The notes: generated by a model from the letters alone, not told the origin. Counted from the stretch's first letter, positions 23,804-35,754 are shown. The stretch: DNA of 64,000 nt from Scedosporium boydii (GCA_002221725.1 NJFT01000019.1:1-64000), one strand, 5' to 3'. Translations and numbers: made by a program.

Positions 23804-26140
23804 TACAGCCTGGGCTGTGGTAGGGGGTGAATTGGAGGGTGTTGAAGGATGAGCGCGAGGTTTGGGGAAGGGGGTGTGGTGTTAACCACCAAATGGGGGG
23901 AGCGACATTCGAGACGTGGTGCAATACCGATCACGTATATATATATTCAAGTACTGATCGTATCAATTGCATTGTGATGTATTGTAGCCTAGCCTTTTTA
24001 AACACACAATATCAAGCTATAGACAGTCCCTGTATCATGTTCACTTTTGCGGAGCTTTTCTTCATTTCAAATAAGGCTAATGGGGCATGGTGATCGAAGT
24101 CACAGTTCCCCATGCACGCAATCGCAGGACAGGCTTCTAGCCGTTTCATTTATATCACGCAGCTATTATTTACATTTGGTAGCTGTGGACGCTATTCGAC
24201 GATATATTCTTCGAAACAGGTCGCATGATACCTCCACAACTCAACGTCAAAAGACAACATTGGATTTATCCCGTACTCCATTTCCTGAGCACCATCCCCG
24301 TAACTACAATTGCATTATGAGAGATCTTCAAAAACAGTTTCTTTTCTTATAGGAGCGAGGATTTGTTGAGGACAGCGAGCTGCCCCGCGCCTCCGCTGCT
24401 TCGCACATACATCATCGATGCATGGTTAGGTCTGGGGTTCCTCGAATTGGGCTCCCTTCAACGGAGTACAGACAGGATTTCAGGCACTCTAGTTCCAAAG
24501 GGAACCGTAGCATTAACAACAATAAATGAGATTGGTACCTAATCAGCCGAGTAAACTTTCGTGTCGCTGATTCATTGGATCCGGGGATTCGTTTTACTCG
24601 CCGTTCGGTCGCAAAAGACCAGGGCCTCGTGGTCATGCATGGTCCGCCGCGGATCTAATATCCTGGCGCGGACGCTAGGATTATAAGTAAGTACTTTGGA
24701 GGTTTGGAGGGGTCATCAACGATCTTAGTTCACGCGAAGCAGTTCAGGAGTACGACTCTTGAAGTTCGACGAGTTGGGCCCAGGACTGTCGAGGTTCAGC
24801 AAAGTGTAAAAGGGATCTCATCGCGAAGAGCAGATGGAGCAGTAATTTAATCCGGGAATAGAATTGCCACTGCTTGATCCAAGAAAGCTGGGATTTGAAG
24901 ACTTTTGGGCGTCATGTGGCGGGACGGATCAATTGCACATTTGATCCATCATTGATCTCGATCTTGGGTGTGATGTGACGCTACAAAATTGCCCCTCCAT
25001 CTCCCTCCATCTCCCTCCATCTCCTCCGCTCTGTACCTCGCAGAACAATCAATCCATCGGGTCAACCTCGAGACCTCGTGCTGCTTCAAGAACAATGTTT
25101 GTCACTCTCCTGTCTCTCTTTCAGGGTTCTCCGGCGCCACCGACATGGGTTCTCGTGTACTCCGTGGTGTACATCCTCGACCAAGTATCAATCAATACGA
25201 AGTCGGAGAACTAAATGATCAACAATTGCGGTGTACGTCGTAATTCGAGACGGAACATTGAATCTCAACTTCAGGCACTCACTTTCCCACCCACCCTTGC
25301 GCCTAAGAATATATAGCCAGTAGATCCCAACAAAGTGGCAATCTAAACTCTCCTTGCTCCCGATTCCTCTGCAATGACATCCGCGACCTGGGCAGTTTGC
25401 ACCTAATCCTTTCCACCTGACAGTTTCCACCTGACAGTTTCCGAGACGCCGTCCCCAGGCATTTCTCACCCCCTTCGACACCAGGCACCAGACACCCCAG
25501 ACACCAGAGGGTATCCTGACTTCCAAGCCCCGCCTGGTCTTTTATTAGTCTCCGTCTATTGTCGCGACCCCTCAAAAGCTCCCCGCCCTCTCATCCCCAC
25601 CATCCCACTTGGCCCTTCTGAGAGTCACCCACGTACATTACTCCCTGCCCAACAAACAGCCAACAGCCTCCTCCAGCAGGAACCAGATATCCATACACGT
25701 TTTCTGTTCTTCTTCTTCCCACAAGAACCAGACAGGAACTCAAACCCGACCCTCTCACCTTCCCGTGCATTCCGTACATACATTGCTATTGACACTCCCG
25801 CTCAAACTCTCACGGTGACCGCATTTACATAGCATAGTCAATATAAAACGTTTTGACACCTATTCCCCATCTCGGCCCTTGCTTAAGCGCACACTTTGAA
25901 GAACAAGAACGACTCTTCGTCGACGAAAACAAAGGTCCTTTATCAAAGAGAACCCGGTGTTTTTCACTTTTTATCCCTTTCGATCGCACATTTGCCTCTT
26001 CGAGCCGACTAGGATACGTCTACGTTTCCTAAATTCGTTACACTTCCCAATCCTCACATAGAACATCGAGAAGAAACAGCAAGGTATACCGCATTTTAGG
26101 AACCCATCCAGCCGTTCATACCACTAACCAACCGCCCAAG
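23804..26140. other. Intergenic, long upstream region of the Gln-rich gene
   Basis: About 2.3 kb without a supported gene. It contains three tandem copies of about CTCCCTCCAT (24991-25020), a 14-bp direct duplication TTCCACCTGACAGT (25411-25438), and a long pyrimidine-rich leader (about 25560-26140). The last ~60 nt before the next ATG end with CACTAAC...AAG and start near GTATACC, so a 5'UTR intron ending at the ATG is possible. Confidence 0.45.
24991..25020. repeat. CTCCCTCCAT minisatellite, about 3 copies
   Basis: Three head-to-tail 10-bp units, the first slightly diverged. Pyrimidine-rich and non-coding. Confidence 0.8.
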
Positions 26141-26404
26141 ATGATGCTCTCTTTCCCTCCTCCAAGACCCATCCAAGATGACCTTGCCGCGCTTTTGGCC
26201 AGGAACCTCGTCTTGACCCCTCAGGCCCCTGTCACTCACGAGGAGGTCCAGCAGCAGCAGCAGCAGCCATCCCAGTCAGTAGAGCAACCAAGCCAAAGCG
26301 AACCCATCCAATCCGTTCCCTCCCCCTGTGTTACCCAGCCAGAACCAGCCCCGATTGTCTATTCCATTTCGCAGCACTATCATCATTCCACACATATCGT
26401 CCAC

Positions 26405-26436
<32 letters not shown>

Positions 26437-27058
26437 GAGCCAGCCGGAAACTCAAGCACCGCAACGACCCTCGTCTGAGCCGCCTCAGTCAGAGCATGAA
26501 TCTTATGAGAGCATTCTCCGGTCTCATGGCGTCGACCCCTCTGCTCTTTCCCCATCCCAGACCCAACTGTTTAGGATTGCTCAACCGGAGCAAAAGATGA
26601 GGCTCCTTGAGCTTTGGAGCATTTGCCCGCCCACGAACAGGCAGGAGAATGCCACCTTGGCATGGCACAGCACAACCATGGAACAGGAAGAGCACCTCGC
26701 TAGGATGAGGTACGAAAGACAGCAGCAGCAGGCCTCGACGGAGATGGACTGCGGTAATACGTTTCAGGGCTCCGATAGTACGTGGATTTGCTCGTCAAGC
26801 CACGCCGAGCCATACATGCAGAGCGGGTATGAGGAACTCATGCGCCGAGATGCCGAAAGGCAGCAACGTCTTGCTGACTCGCGCAAGGATGCGTATTCGC
26901 ACTTCGGTGTATCCGTGGGCGGCCCCGCATATTCGTCCGCCACAGACCCGGCTTACAAGAACGCGAATGGGGCTATGTCGGAGGCACATTCTGGACAAAC
27001 CTGGCACGGTATGCCTAAGGCACAGGCCGGGACGCCAGATGCGATGGAAATCATGTAG
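26141..27058 (+). CDS. Gln-rich protein of unknown function
   Basis: Single uninterrupted 305-aa frame following a long pyrimidine-rich leader. I do not recognise a domain. Residues 38-45 and about 88-99 are poly-Gln, encoded by CAG/CAA repeats; the rest is Pro/Ser/Glu/Gln-rich and hydrophilic. A short ordered-looking helical segment (about 125-160: SILRSHGVDPSALSPSQTQL, then EQKMRLLELW) is the best candidate for a conserved core. Two other helical pieces follow (about 180-200 and 225-250). No signal peptide or TM helix. The start is the first of two adjacent ATGs (ATGATG); the second is equally possible. Gln-rich composition is common in fungal transcription co-regulators, but no function is assigned. 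Confidence 0.55.
26404..26436 (+). repeat. CAG/CAA repeat encoding poly-Gln
   Basis: Imperfect CAG/CAA run, part of the Gln-rich gene, likely to be length-polymorphic. Confidence 0.8.
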
Positions 27059-27793
27059 GCGCGGGAGGAAGGTTGGAGATTGCTAGTAGGCCTTGCACTG
27101 GTTGGGTCGGAAAGTGGTAGTCGGCTAAAGTATATATAAGTAGTAGTGGAGGATTTTGTTCTTAGCCTAGACACGAAGCATGGTCGCACCTTGGACCACT
27201 GATACCCTTCATGACAAGCTAGCTGAAGCTGTACGGATATCATTAATGACGCTCTCAACGACGATTTTTTTTTTTTTTTTTTTTGGTTCTTTGGTTCAAT
27301 CTCCAATAAACTTGTTGGCCTAAGTTAGACCTGTCTTCGTGATGCTTCGGCCAGTGACACCGCACAAGTTGCAACTACCGCTATTTGAAACGAAAAAGGA
27401 TTATTGTATCTTTGGGGAAATTCTTTCTCCTCGATGAAATAATAGTAATCTGATTTTTCCATATCTTTTGATGGGAGATACTCTCTTCTAAAGCCGCGCC
27501 TCTTCAATGTCCAGATATGTGGCTGGTGTCGCCACATCTGAGCCACAAAGTCGAGGAAGGCTCGCACAGTACGCAGCACTGTTCAACGCTCCTGGCCTTG
27601 CCAACCACGCAGCTCGACACGCAGCTGCAGTTGCCTACCAAATCCGAAGCTCACAACACAACCTCAAGCTCCATCACCGCCGTCCATCCTCACGACCACG
27701 CCTCCAATCCCCCATATCTGCTGTTAAAGGAACATCCTAGCCGATACCCAGATAACCAATTTCTCCGAAGACTAATTTCATCTCACTCTCAAA
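27059..27793. other. Intergenic, Gln-rich gene to proteasome alpha-7
   Basis: About 735 bases. It contains a 20-T run (27265-27284), an AATAAA candidate near 27304, and GTGGC/GCCAC dyads near 27520-27545 upstream of the proteasome gene. I see no GGTGGCAAA (yeast PACE) match. No gene supported. Confidence 0.5.
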
Positions 27794-28807
27794 ATGGTAA
27801 TGCTCTCCGCTCTCCCTCCCACTCGCTCTATGAGCAGCAATGCTTACCTTTGGGCCTACTCGCCCTTTTGCAGACGTCAATCGGCACAGGCTACGATTTA
27901 GCCAACGCCATCTTCTCCCCCGACGGTCGAAATTTCCAAGTCGAATATGCCATCAAGGCGGTGGAAAACGGCGGCACCACCGTCGGCATTCGATGCAAGG
28001 ACGGAGTTGTGCTTGCTGTCGAGAAGATCGTTAGCTCCAAGCTCCTCAAACCCGGCGCCAACAAGCGAATCGCGACAGTAGATAGGCATGTCGGTGTTGT
28101 ATGTGTCACCCACCCATCGAGTTCTAAATTCAATTCTTCTTTCCATTTGCGATGTGGACATGCGATTGCTAACGGGACCACTTTCTTCCCGTCAGGCCTT
28201 TTCCGGTATGATTCCTGATGGCAGGCACTTCATCTCCCGTGCCCGCGACGAGGCCGTTTCCTGGCGCGACCTGTACAAATCCCCCGTCCCCACCAATATT
28301 CTCGCCTCCCGCATGGGTTCCTACCTACAAGCCTACACCTGCCACTCTTACGTCCGCCCCTTCGGCATCACCGCCGTCATCGCCGGCTTCGACCCCGAAC
28401 ATGAGCTCCCCGTCGACGGCGAGGTTGGCGCCGGTCCCTCTTGCGGCGCCGGTGGCAAGGTAGAGGGCAAGAAACACGGCGGTCCCTTCCTCTACATGAT
28501 TGAGCCCTCTGGACTCTATTGGGGATACTACGGTGCTGCGACGGGTAAGGGTCGCCAGGCGGCCAAGGCCGAGCTAGAGAAGCTAGATCTCGCTGCTGGA
28601 ACCTTGACCCTAGAACAGGCTGTCAAGGAGGCGGCGAGAATCATCCACAAGAGCCACGGAGAGGAGAATGCGAAGGACTACGAGATTGAGATGACTTGGA
28701 TCAGTGGCCTTGATGGTCCTACCAAGGGCAGGCACGTCGAGGTCCCCGAGGAGTTGAAGGAGGAGGCCTTGAGGCTAGCTAAGGAGGCGGAGGATGAGGA
28801 GGAATAA
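27794..28807 (+). CDS. PRE10: 20S proteasome subunit alpha-7 (alpha type 3, PRE10-like)
   Basis: Alpha-ring subunit of the 20S proteasome core. Three exons: 27794-27796 (ATG only), 27874-28098 and 28196-28807, total 840 nt, 279 aa. The first intron directly follows the start codon (ATG|GTAATG...GCAG|ACG), giving [20 protein letters not shown]. The alpha-subunit signature [20 protein letters not shown] is complete, followed by [19 protein letters not shown] and [16 protein letters not shown]. The acidic tail (EAEDEEE) is typical of alpha-7 (human PSMA3/yeast Pre10). The retained introns would add stops or frame breaks, so I trust the spliced model. The TAA stop overlaps an AATAAA string (28803-28808). 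Confidence 0.95.
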
Positions 28808-29263
28808 ATGCTGGTTTTTTCTTGCGACGAGTTCTGGTGAATGAGATGAGCACATGTACTTCTATCATAATTGAGGTTGTAGGGAACTGGGTTCATAGAT
28901 TATTGAATCAAGCGCGTCTGCTACCCTCCTGCTATTTGACTATCTCTTCAGCTTGCTGCCCGCAGCTCCTGTCGATAGTACTGTCACCGTCTATTCCTAT
29001 CTCATCAGGCCTTGCTTCCATTACCAAAGAGTTGCTGAATGAGTGGTTAGGTGACTGGGCGCTAACTTAAATGCCATTGATTCTGGATCAACCACCAAGT
29101 TAAAATCCAAAATAAGCAGGCGGTGAGGCCCACTGGACGGCAAAAAATCGCAACCGTCCATCTTTTTTTCTGATTTTCTAAATTTTTAGAGTCGTTTCCT
29201 TTGGCACCGGACAGATAAGGCATCCTACACACTCCTTTTCTGCATTCTCACATATTTCGCGCA
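28808..29263. other. Intergenic, proteasome alpha-7 to POL5-like
   Basis: About 455 bases with no supported gene. AAATTTTT at 29180-29187, about 77 bases before the POL5 start, resembles the RRPE-type element also found at UTP20. Confidence 0.5.
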
Positions 29264-32200
29264 ATGGCAAAGAAACGTGCTCCCTCTTCGGAGGAGGCAC
29301 CCCAGGTGCCCAATAAAAGGTTCAAAAGAGCCAAAAATCCCCGAGACGACATGTACAAAGCCCTCGACAGCTTCACAAGCTTCCCGACCCAGCCCGACTG
29401 GGAAGACCACCAGACCGAGCAGAACCTGTACAAGGCATTGACCCACAGGATTCGCGACCTGCAGGTAAAAGCCGCCGCTCTCGTATCCAAGGCCCTTGTC
29501 GGAGAGTCCGAGACCGAGGAGCCGACCGAGCCAACGATTTCCGAAGAAGAGTTCAAGCGACACCTCGAGACCTACCTGTTTCCCGCTCTAACGAAGGGCG
29601 ACACGGTATCCCGCGAAGGCACCTTTAGAGTCATCTCGAAAATTCTCTCTGCGCTTTTGGGTGACAGGAATCTTTCGTCCACGCTGTACCCGAGCCTGAC
29701 TTTCGATGAATTCCTTTCAATGCTCGTTCGCTTCACACCGCTTGACGACTCGAGCGCTGGGGACGACCAGGCGCTTGGCCGACTTTTTGGCCTAAGATGC
29801 TTTGTCCAGAAGGAGGTTCTTGAAAAGGATACTGAGCGGTGGAGGAAGGTCTTGCCGATGCTTCTTGATCTTGCGTCCAAGAACATTGAGCTAAGGCTTG
29901 CCTGTGGAGCCATCATTGCGGATGCTGTCGGGTCATTGAGCAAGGGAGAGGCCACATGGACGACCAACGCGGTCGCGTCTTCCCCGCTTGCAAAAACTGC
30001 CGAGGGGTTGGCCATTTGGATCGCTGCTCTCCAGCATCATCCGGATCTCAAATCCGAGAATTGGAAGAAGCCAGTATCGGCGAGGTCTGCGCCTAACGTT
30101 CTCAACCTCCTGAAGGAGAGTGCTACCAAGGTCTTGAATGAGAATGCTGGCCCTGTCAATAACGGCAAAGCCACTTGGTCTGCCCCGTTACACTTTGTGT
30201 GGAGTAGGCTGGCCAAATATTTCGGGAACCTTGGTCAAGCTGGTCGGAAAGACCTTGCTTCGATCTGGACACCCGTGGTGGAAGGTAAGGATGCCGTGGA
30301 TCTCAACTACTCGTCAATCGAAGTTCAACTAACTTGGGCGGCTAGACTATCTCTTTGCGAAGAATGCCACGGATTTGCAGAAGGCTCGCGGCTTTTTAAT
30401 ATTCCAACGCATGCTTATCGAAGTGGCAACAGACGAAGCCGTCGTCAGCACTATTTTCAGCCGTAATCTCATGTCTTGCCTCCAAAACCATGCTTCCCGT
30501 AAAGATCGCCACCTCCACGGCGTTGCAATTGAGACTCTTTCGGCAATTGAAGAGATTGCCGCCCTTAAGCCTAAGAGTGTCGTACCAATCCTAAAGAACC
30601 TCCTCGGAAACAACGGGAGCTACGAATTTGAGCAGCGGACGAATACCAAGACGATCGAAAAGGTTTTGAAACCTACGGAGCCCTCTGATATTAAGCAGGT
30701 TCTGGAGCTCTTGGAAGCACCATTTGCGAAAGCTTCAACGTACGTGTCATGCGTTTTGTTATTCTTTGTCTCCGTATCTCATGTTAACCCATCGTCTTAT
30801 AGTGGAAAGACCAATCTATCAGGAACCGGAAATGCGTATATGCGCTACCTTTACTATCTGGCGAGTACGGGGAACTCGATCGAGGCGTTGCAAAAACTTA
30901 GCACACTGGCTTTCGGCAGCTCCAAAGTCACTTCCAAATACGGTCTCACCGAGTCAGCCAAGGCAAACTGTCTGACGCAGCTCGAATCGGCCCTTGCAAG
31001 AGCTGGACGGTCGGCCGAGAACTTTGACCTTCTGTGCCAATTGGTGGCTGGCGTGAAGCCAAAGAACATCGAGCTGGACGATGAAGTATTGGAACAACAA
31101 AAGGCCGTCGTGAAGACTTTGGACAAGATCCTACGGGACCCAGAATTCGTGCTCTTCGGCGACAGGCAGTTGACGAATGCTCTGGCTTTGGCCCATGCCA
31201 TGCCACTATTCATGGTGTATAGCGGGGTCCCCGGTGCGGACAGCCAGCTCATAGCCATCAACAGCCTCTTGGAGACGTGTGAGACCAAGGGCGAGGATGC
31301 AGGCTTGCAGCTTGTGATTGTCTACATCTTGCTACCCATAATGTACCGACCCTCGTCCTTAGGACGACAGGTGTCGAAGCACATATTCGAAGCAATTGCG
31401 CCACGGCTGGACATCGAGACGATGCGGATGCTTCTAGAACGACTTGAGTTTACGGAGGATAAAGCTGGGTACTCGGAGTTGGTCCAGTTCATCGACGCGC
31501 CCGAGGGATCGGATGATGAGGATGAAGATGAGGAAGACGATGGATCAGGGAGCGAGAACGATTCTGAAGATAGTGATGAGGATGGTGAAGAAGAATCAGG
31601 AGACGAGAGCGACGGCACTGCGGATATTGACCAGGAGCAACTCCTTAAGGCTCTCGGCTCTCACCTACTCGATACCAACGGAGAAAAGGCAGGCAATGGG
31701 GAGGATGACGAGTCCGATAGCGAGGAAGAACCCGACATGTCAGACTCCGAAATGATGGCTATGAATGATACGCTAGTAGCGGCATTTGATCACATCAGCG
31801 GCAAAGGAGCCAACGAGGCCAACGAGGCAAAGAAAGCCACCGCCGGCGTGGTGCAATTCAAGAACAGGATCCTGGATCTGGTGGAAGCCTACCTCCAGCA
31901 ACAGCCCCGGAACACCAAGGTCATATTTGCGCAGTTCCCCTACCTCGTCCGACTGGCCAGTCAGACAAAGTCATCTGACATCCGAGCGCGCGTGGCCGAC
32001 ATACTCTCGCGCTACAGGAAACGATTCCTCAAGGACAGGAAGCAATGGCTCGAGGAGGGCAAACGGAAGAAGCAAGTTCCCGACTACGTATCCACCCTAG
32101 AAGACGTCCACAAAGAAGTTGGGCACAGGGACTCTCAGATGTTTGCTAAAGCTGCTTCGGCGGCTTGTCTCACGATAGCGGCGGCGGTCGTGGCTGCGGA

Positions 32201-32342
32201 CAAGAAGAAGATTGGTCAGTTGAATAAGATGCATGAGAAATTGGAGGCGGAGTTGATGACGGAGAAGAGGAGGAAGGTCCACAAGAGCTTCTTTGAGACG
32301 TGGAAAGCGTACCAGCAGAGCGTGAGCACCGGAACGGAATAG
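29264..32342 (+). CDS. POL5: POL5 / MYBBP1A family nucleolar protein
   Basis: Fungal Pol5-like protein (MYBBP1A family), a nucleolar factor for rDNA transcription and ribosome biogenesis despite the historical 'DNA polymerase V' name. Three exons: 29264-30284, 30346-30739 and 30803-32342, total 2955 nt, 984 aa. Exon joins: VVE|DYLFAKNATDLQKARG and AFAKAS|TGKTNLSGTGNAY. Intron 2 is 63 nt and frame-preserving without a stop, so a naive frame reads through it. The N-terminus carries basic KKRFKRAKNPRDD-type signals. The middle is helical repeat-like with the family stretch LGRLFGLRCFVQKEVL and LRLACGAIIADAVGSL. An acidic Asp/Glu/Ser tract spans about residues 700-790. The tail is basic and coiled (MTEKRRKVHKSFFETWKAYQ). 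Upstream AAATTTTT parallels the UTP20 promoter. Confidence 0.85.
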
Positions 32343-34230
32343 AAACGAAAGGGTCTTGAAATGTACTACTATATTTAGATTCATGGAGGGAACGGGCGAC
32401 GTCTGCTTCGACGACCCTCCTTAGTTTGGTCTAGCTAATCATGATAGCACTGCGTGACGGCCGAAAATACATGAAAGAGTCTTGACTTGTGTCATGATCC
32501 TGAAAGTAGTTGTGAATACAGTATTACCAGGTACCGGCCGGCCGATAAAAACGCAGCACGGAGATCACGAAGCATTGACGAGTAGGATCTCAGTGCCCAT
32601 ATTCCCAAACATCATGAGAATGCCTCTTCTAAACTATACGAGTACCCCCAGGTGGATTCGATTCATTCTCCATATCCTCGATAGCATCAGTAAGGACGAC
32701 CTGCTAGAAACGTCGTCTTTTTTCTTCTCTCTTTCCCCATTGCCTGCCCCCGTAGATTCTGCAAAGAGAGAGATCAATGCTTTGCTACTGGATTTCACCA
32801 AGCCGGCGGCATGCGGATCGCTGCATTGTTGGGAGACGGCATCATTTGATTCCAGCGCAGAACCCGGTTTGCGGAAGTCGCAGAATAAATATTTGAGTGG
32901 GTCTCTGTGAACCGGGTAAGACATCAGATGTCGTGTGAGGGTTGTACGTGTACTTGGGAGTGTGTAGATCCCGGCCCCTTAGTATTACTTCTATGACCGA
33001 CATCAATAGGTTTTATTGCTTTGTTTTTAGGGTTAGACGAGCCGACGTCTCCATGTTATCTACAGTGACCCGTGGCCAGGACATACCTAGCCAGGGACTG
33101 AGAAACGGTGCAAGTTTTGCTAATGATTGAAAGCCATTGGACGATAGCGACTCAATGAGACTCCAAAGGAGTAAAAGTTGAAGCTGAGTTTGAGTTCGCG
33201 ATGAAGCAGCCAGGGACAGGAGAAGGTTCCGCGCTAGGATTCGGACGGCAACGCGAGGATGGGTCTTGTACCTGTACCTACCATCGCGAGAGTTGTGCCA
33301 TTCCCCTCCGTTTTGCGACGATGTCTCCGAGACAGGAGACTCGGAAAAGCACTGAGCGAGCTTCAGATCTGCTATTGCGGACGAGTAAGGGTCACAGCTC
33401 AGGCAATCCCCCAAGTACGACGTACACACTCATTAGGTGGAGAGAATCGAGAAGCAAGATCAATCGTATTTGTGTAACGAGGAAGGGGTCATATCCGGCC
33501 TTATCCCACCGAAATCCCCACATCATTTAATAGATTGGATGGCGTCTTTCAGGCTGTTCTGTCAGTGCTCCCATTGGCCCCTGGTCGAGGATATCATCGT
33601 TCATCCTTCTCGTCCCAATTAAGTCTTGCGCCGTTGACGGCAAGTTCGTCTGTAGCGTTCTCGATAGTAATGGCGTGGATAGAAATGTCATTCATATTAA
33701 GTGACAACCTTCGTAAATATTAAGGAGAGGGTGAGACGGAGAGTCCACAAGCGGGAAAGGCTGGCTTGGCCAAATGAGGCTTACTGCTCCTGGCCGGAAA
33801 CCTGCAGCGATTTGTCTTGGAAATTGAAACCCCCCGACTCGTTCGAAGCACGAAGTAGAAATGCAATGGAAGACAGCGACAACGTGAAAAGAAGATCGCG
33901 GAATCTCACGAACACACAGAAAAGGGGGTAACTCCTTCCCCGACATCTCTCTTCCCTTGTGCCTGGCCATTGCGCATCGTTCCTTCCTTTTGTTCTGCCG
34001 TTGTCGGTCAAATTGTTCCAAGCTTCTCTTCTCCACCCTCATTTCCAAGGCCTCACGCTTGGTAGGTTTTTCTTTTATCTCTTCCTCTCCAGGGAACTGA
34101 TTGATATCTATTTCCCTTCGTTATACGCTTCGCCTTCCGATTTTTGGTTGCTGCCGACAACTCGACCCAAACGAAGATCGACGCTACGTCCTGCGCACGC
34201 GACCACCTTCCGATTCCGATCGTGGCGAAG
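32343..34230. other. Intergenic, POL5-like to mannosyltransferase
   Basis: About 1.9 kb with no supported gene; the right 200 bases form a pyrimidine-rich leader. A frame at 34144-34230 continues the mannosyltransferase frame upstream but begins with TTG, so it is not used. Confidence 0.5.
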
Positions 34231-35754
34231 ATGTTCTTCCCCACCCGGCGCCGGGCCTGGTGGCCCTTCGCCGTCGTGGTCGTCATTCTTCTTCTCATGA
34301 TCAAATTCCGACTGAGCGACGGGTCTTCAAATCTCTCCGATTCCGATAGCAATGCCCGCGCCGCCCACCACCCGGCGCAAAAACCCAAGTCCAGTTCCGG
34401 CCCTGCTGTTGCCGCAGACGACACCGACACCGTCAAGTTCCTCCAGAGCCAGCGGCTAAGGGAATTTTGGGACGAGTTGTTCGAGTCCCTTACAGATGGC
34501 GACATTGGCGTAGAGGAGCTTGAGATTTCCGACGATGGAGTTTCGGCTGAATATGTTGACCCCAACTCGAATTATGATGGCGAGAGGGTGCGCGAGAACC
34601 ACCTGGCCATCTCTGATGAGCAGATTATATCGATGCGAAATCATTACATATCCTTCGCCTCCAAGATTGAGTCTCTTGCGAGCCGCATGCCGTACTGGAA
34701 GAATACCCGGGGCGTTGTGATGCCGGGCGGTGGAAAGTACACGCGCATTGCCCTGAGCTCGATTTTGCTCCTCCGCCATGCCGGATGCAAACTTCCCATC
34801 CAGGTTTTCATCGATAACCATAGCGAGTACAACCCTCACATCTGCGAGAATACCTTTGCGCGACTCGGCGTCGAGTGTGTGATCTTTCAAGACCTTATCG
34901 GAGACACTAGAATCGGCACCTACCAGTACAAAGTTCTCTCTATCATCTTCTCGCCCTTCCAACACGTTCTCTTCCTCGATGCCGATGCTTGGCCCCTCGC
35001 TGATCCGGCTTTCTTGTTCGATACTGAGCCCTACAAATCTAACGGTCTCATTACATTCCCGGATTTCTGGGTCTCGACTGCGTCCCCCGCCTTCTTCAAC
35101 ATCACCGGTACCCCAATGAACTCCCCCATAGAGCGGAGGAGTTCCGAGTCCGGTATCTTGCTGTATAATAAGGGAATTCATGCCGACAGTCTCATACTCG
35201 CTTCTTACTTCAACTTTTATGGTCCCGGCCGCTACTACAAACTCCTTACCCAGGGAACCCATGGCGAAGGAGACAAAGAAACCTATCTTCATGCGGCGCT
35301 TAACCTAGGCAAGCCCTTCTATGACGTCAAGGAACAGAACGGCATCCTAGGCCGTCACATCAAAGGGAATTTCCAGGGCGCTGGAATGGTTCAGCACGAT
35401 CCGAACGATGACTGGAAACTCCAAGAACACATCCGGGCCAAGGGGGAGCCCAAGAAGACTAAGGACGATAAGATCGTGAAGGCGAAACCTCTCTTTATCC
35501 ACCATAACCTCTGGAAGATTGATCTTTATGATCTCGGCGACGACCTCTCCCCGATCCACGACCTGAATGACCAGGGCAAGCTCAGCCGTGTGTGGGGCGA
35601 CCAGAAGGAGCTATTTGGTCGGATCGGCTACGATGCGGAAGAAATGATGTTTAGGGTGCTCGTCAGTTCTAAGTGCAGGGTCACAACTCCTCGTGAGGAG
35701 TGTAGAAGATTGTGGAAATACTACCGAACTATCTTCAGACCTGCTACTAGGTGA
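34231..35754 (+). CDS. MNN2-type Golgi alpha-mannosyltransferase (GT71)
   Basis: Type II Golgi membrane glycosyltransferase, likely adding alpha-1,2-mannose to N-glycan or cell-wall mannan branches. Intronless, 507 aa. Short cytosolic Arg-rich tail (MFFPTRRRAWW), one signal-anchor helix at about residues 12-26 (AVVVVILLLMI), a low-complexity Ser/Ala stem to about residue 65, then the catalytic domain. The family block is clear: RGVVMPGGGKYTRIALSSI, then LPIQVFIDNHSEYN and the metal-binding DAD of HVLFLDADAWPL at residues 250-252. The acceptor-side block ESGILLYNKG and the late FIHHNLWKIDLYD follow. Length and order fit Mnn2/Mnn5-like GT71 enzymes. The start is the first real ATG (34231). The antisense frame at 34456-35292 is a shadow. 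Confidence 0.88.
   Translation: MFFPTRRRAWWPFAVVVVILLLMIKFRLSDGSSNLSDSDSNARAAHHPAQKPKSSSGPAVAADDTDTVKFLQSQRLREFWDELFESLTDGDIGVEELEISDDGVSAEYVDPNSNYDGERVRENHLAISDEQIISMRNHYISFASKIESLASRMPYWKNTRGVVMPGGGKYTRIALSSILLLRHAGCKLPIQVFIDNHSEYNPHICENTFARLGVECVIFQDLIGDTRIGTYQYKVLSIIFSPFQHVLFLDADAWPLADPAFLFDTEPYKSNGLITFPDFWVSTASPAFFNITGTPMNSPIERRSSESGILLYNKGIHADSLILASYFNFYGPGRYYKLLTQGTHGEGDKETYLHAALNLGKPFYDVKEQNGILGRHIKGNFQGAGMVQHDPNDDWKLQEHIRAKGEPKKTKDDKIVKAKPLFIHHNLWKIDLYDLGDDLSPIHDLNDQGKLSRVWGDQKELFGRIGYDAEEMMFRVLVSSKCRVTTPREECRRLWKYYRTIFRPATR

Noticed and set aside
34456..35292. 278-aa minus-strand frame
   Set aside because: Antisense shadow of the intronless mannosyltransferase, whose conserved motifs are unambiguous.
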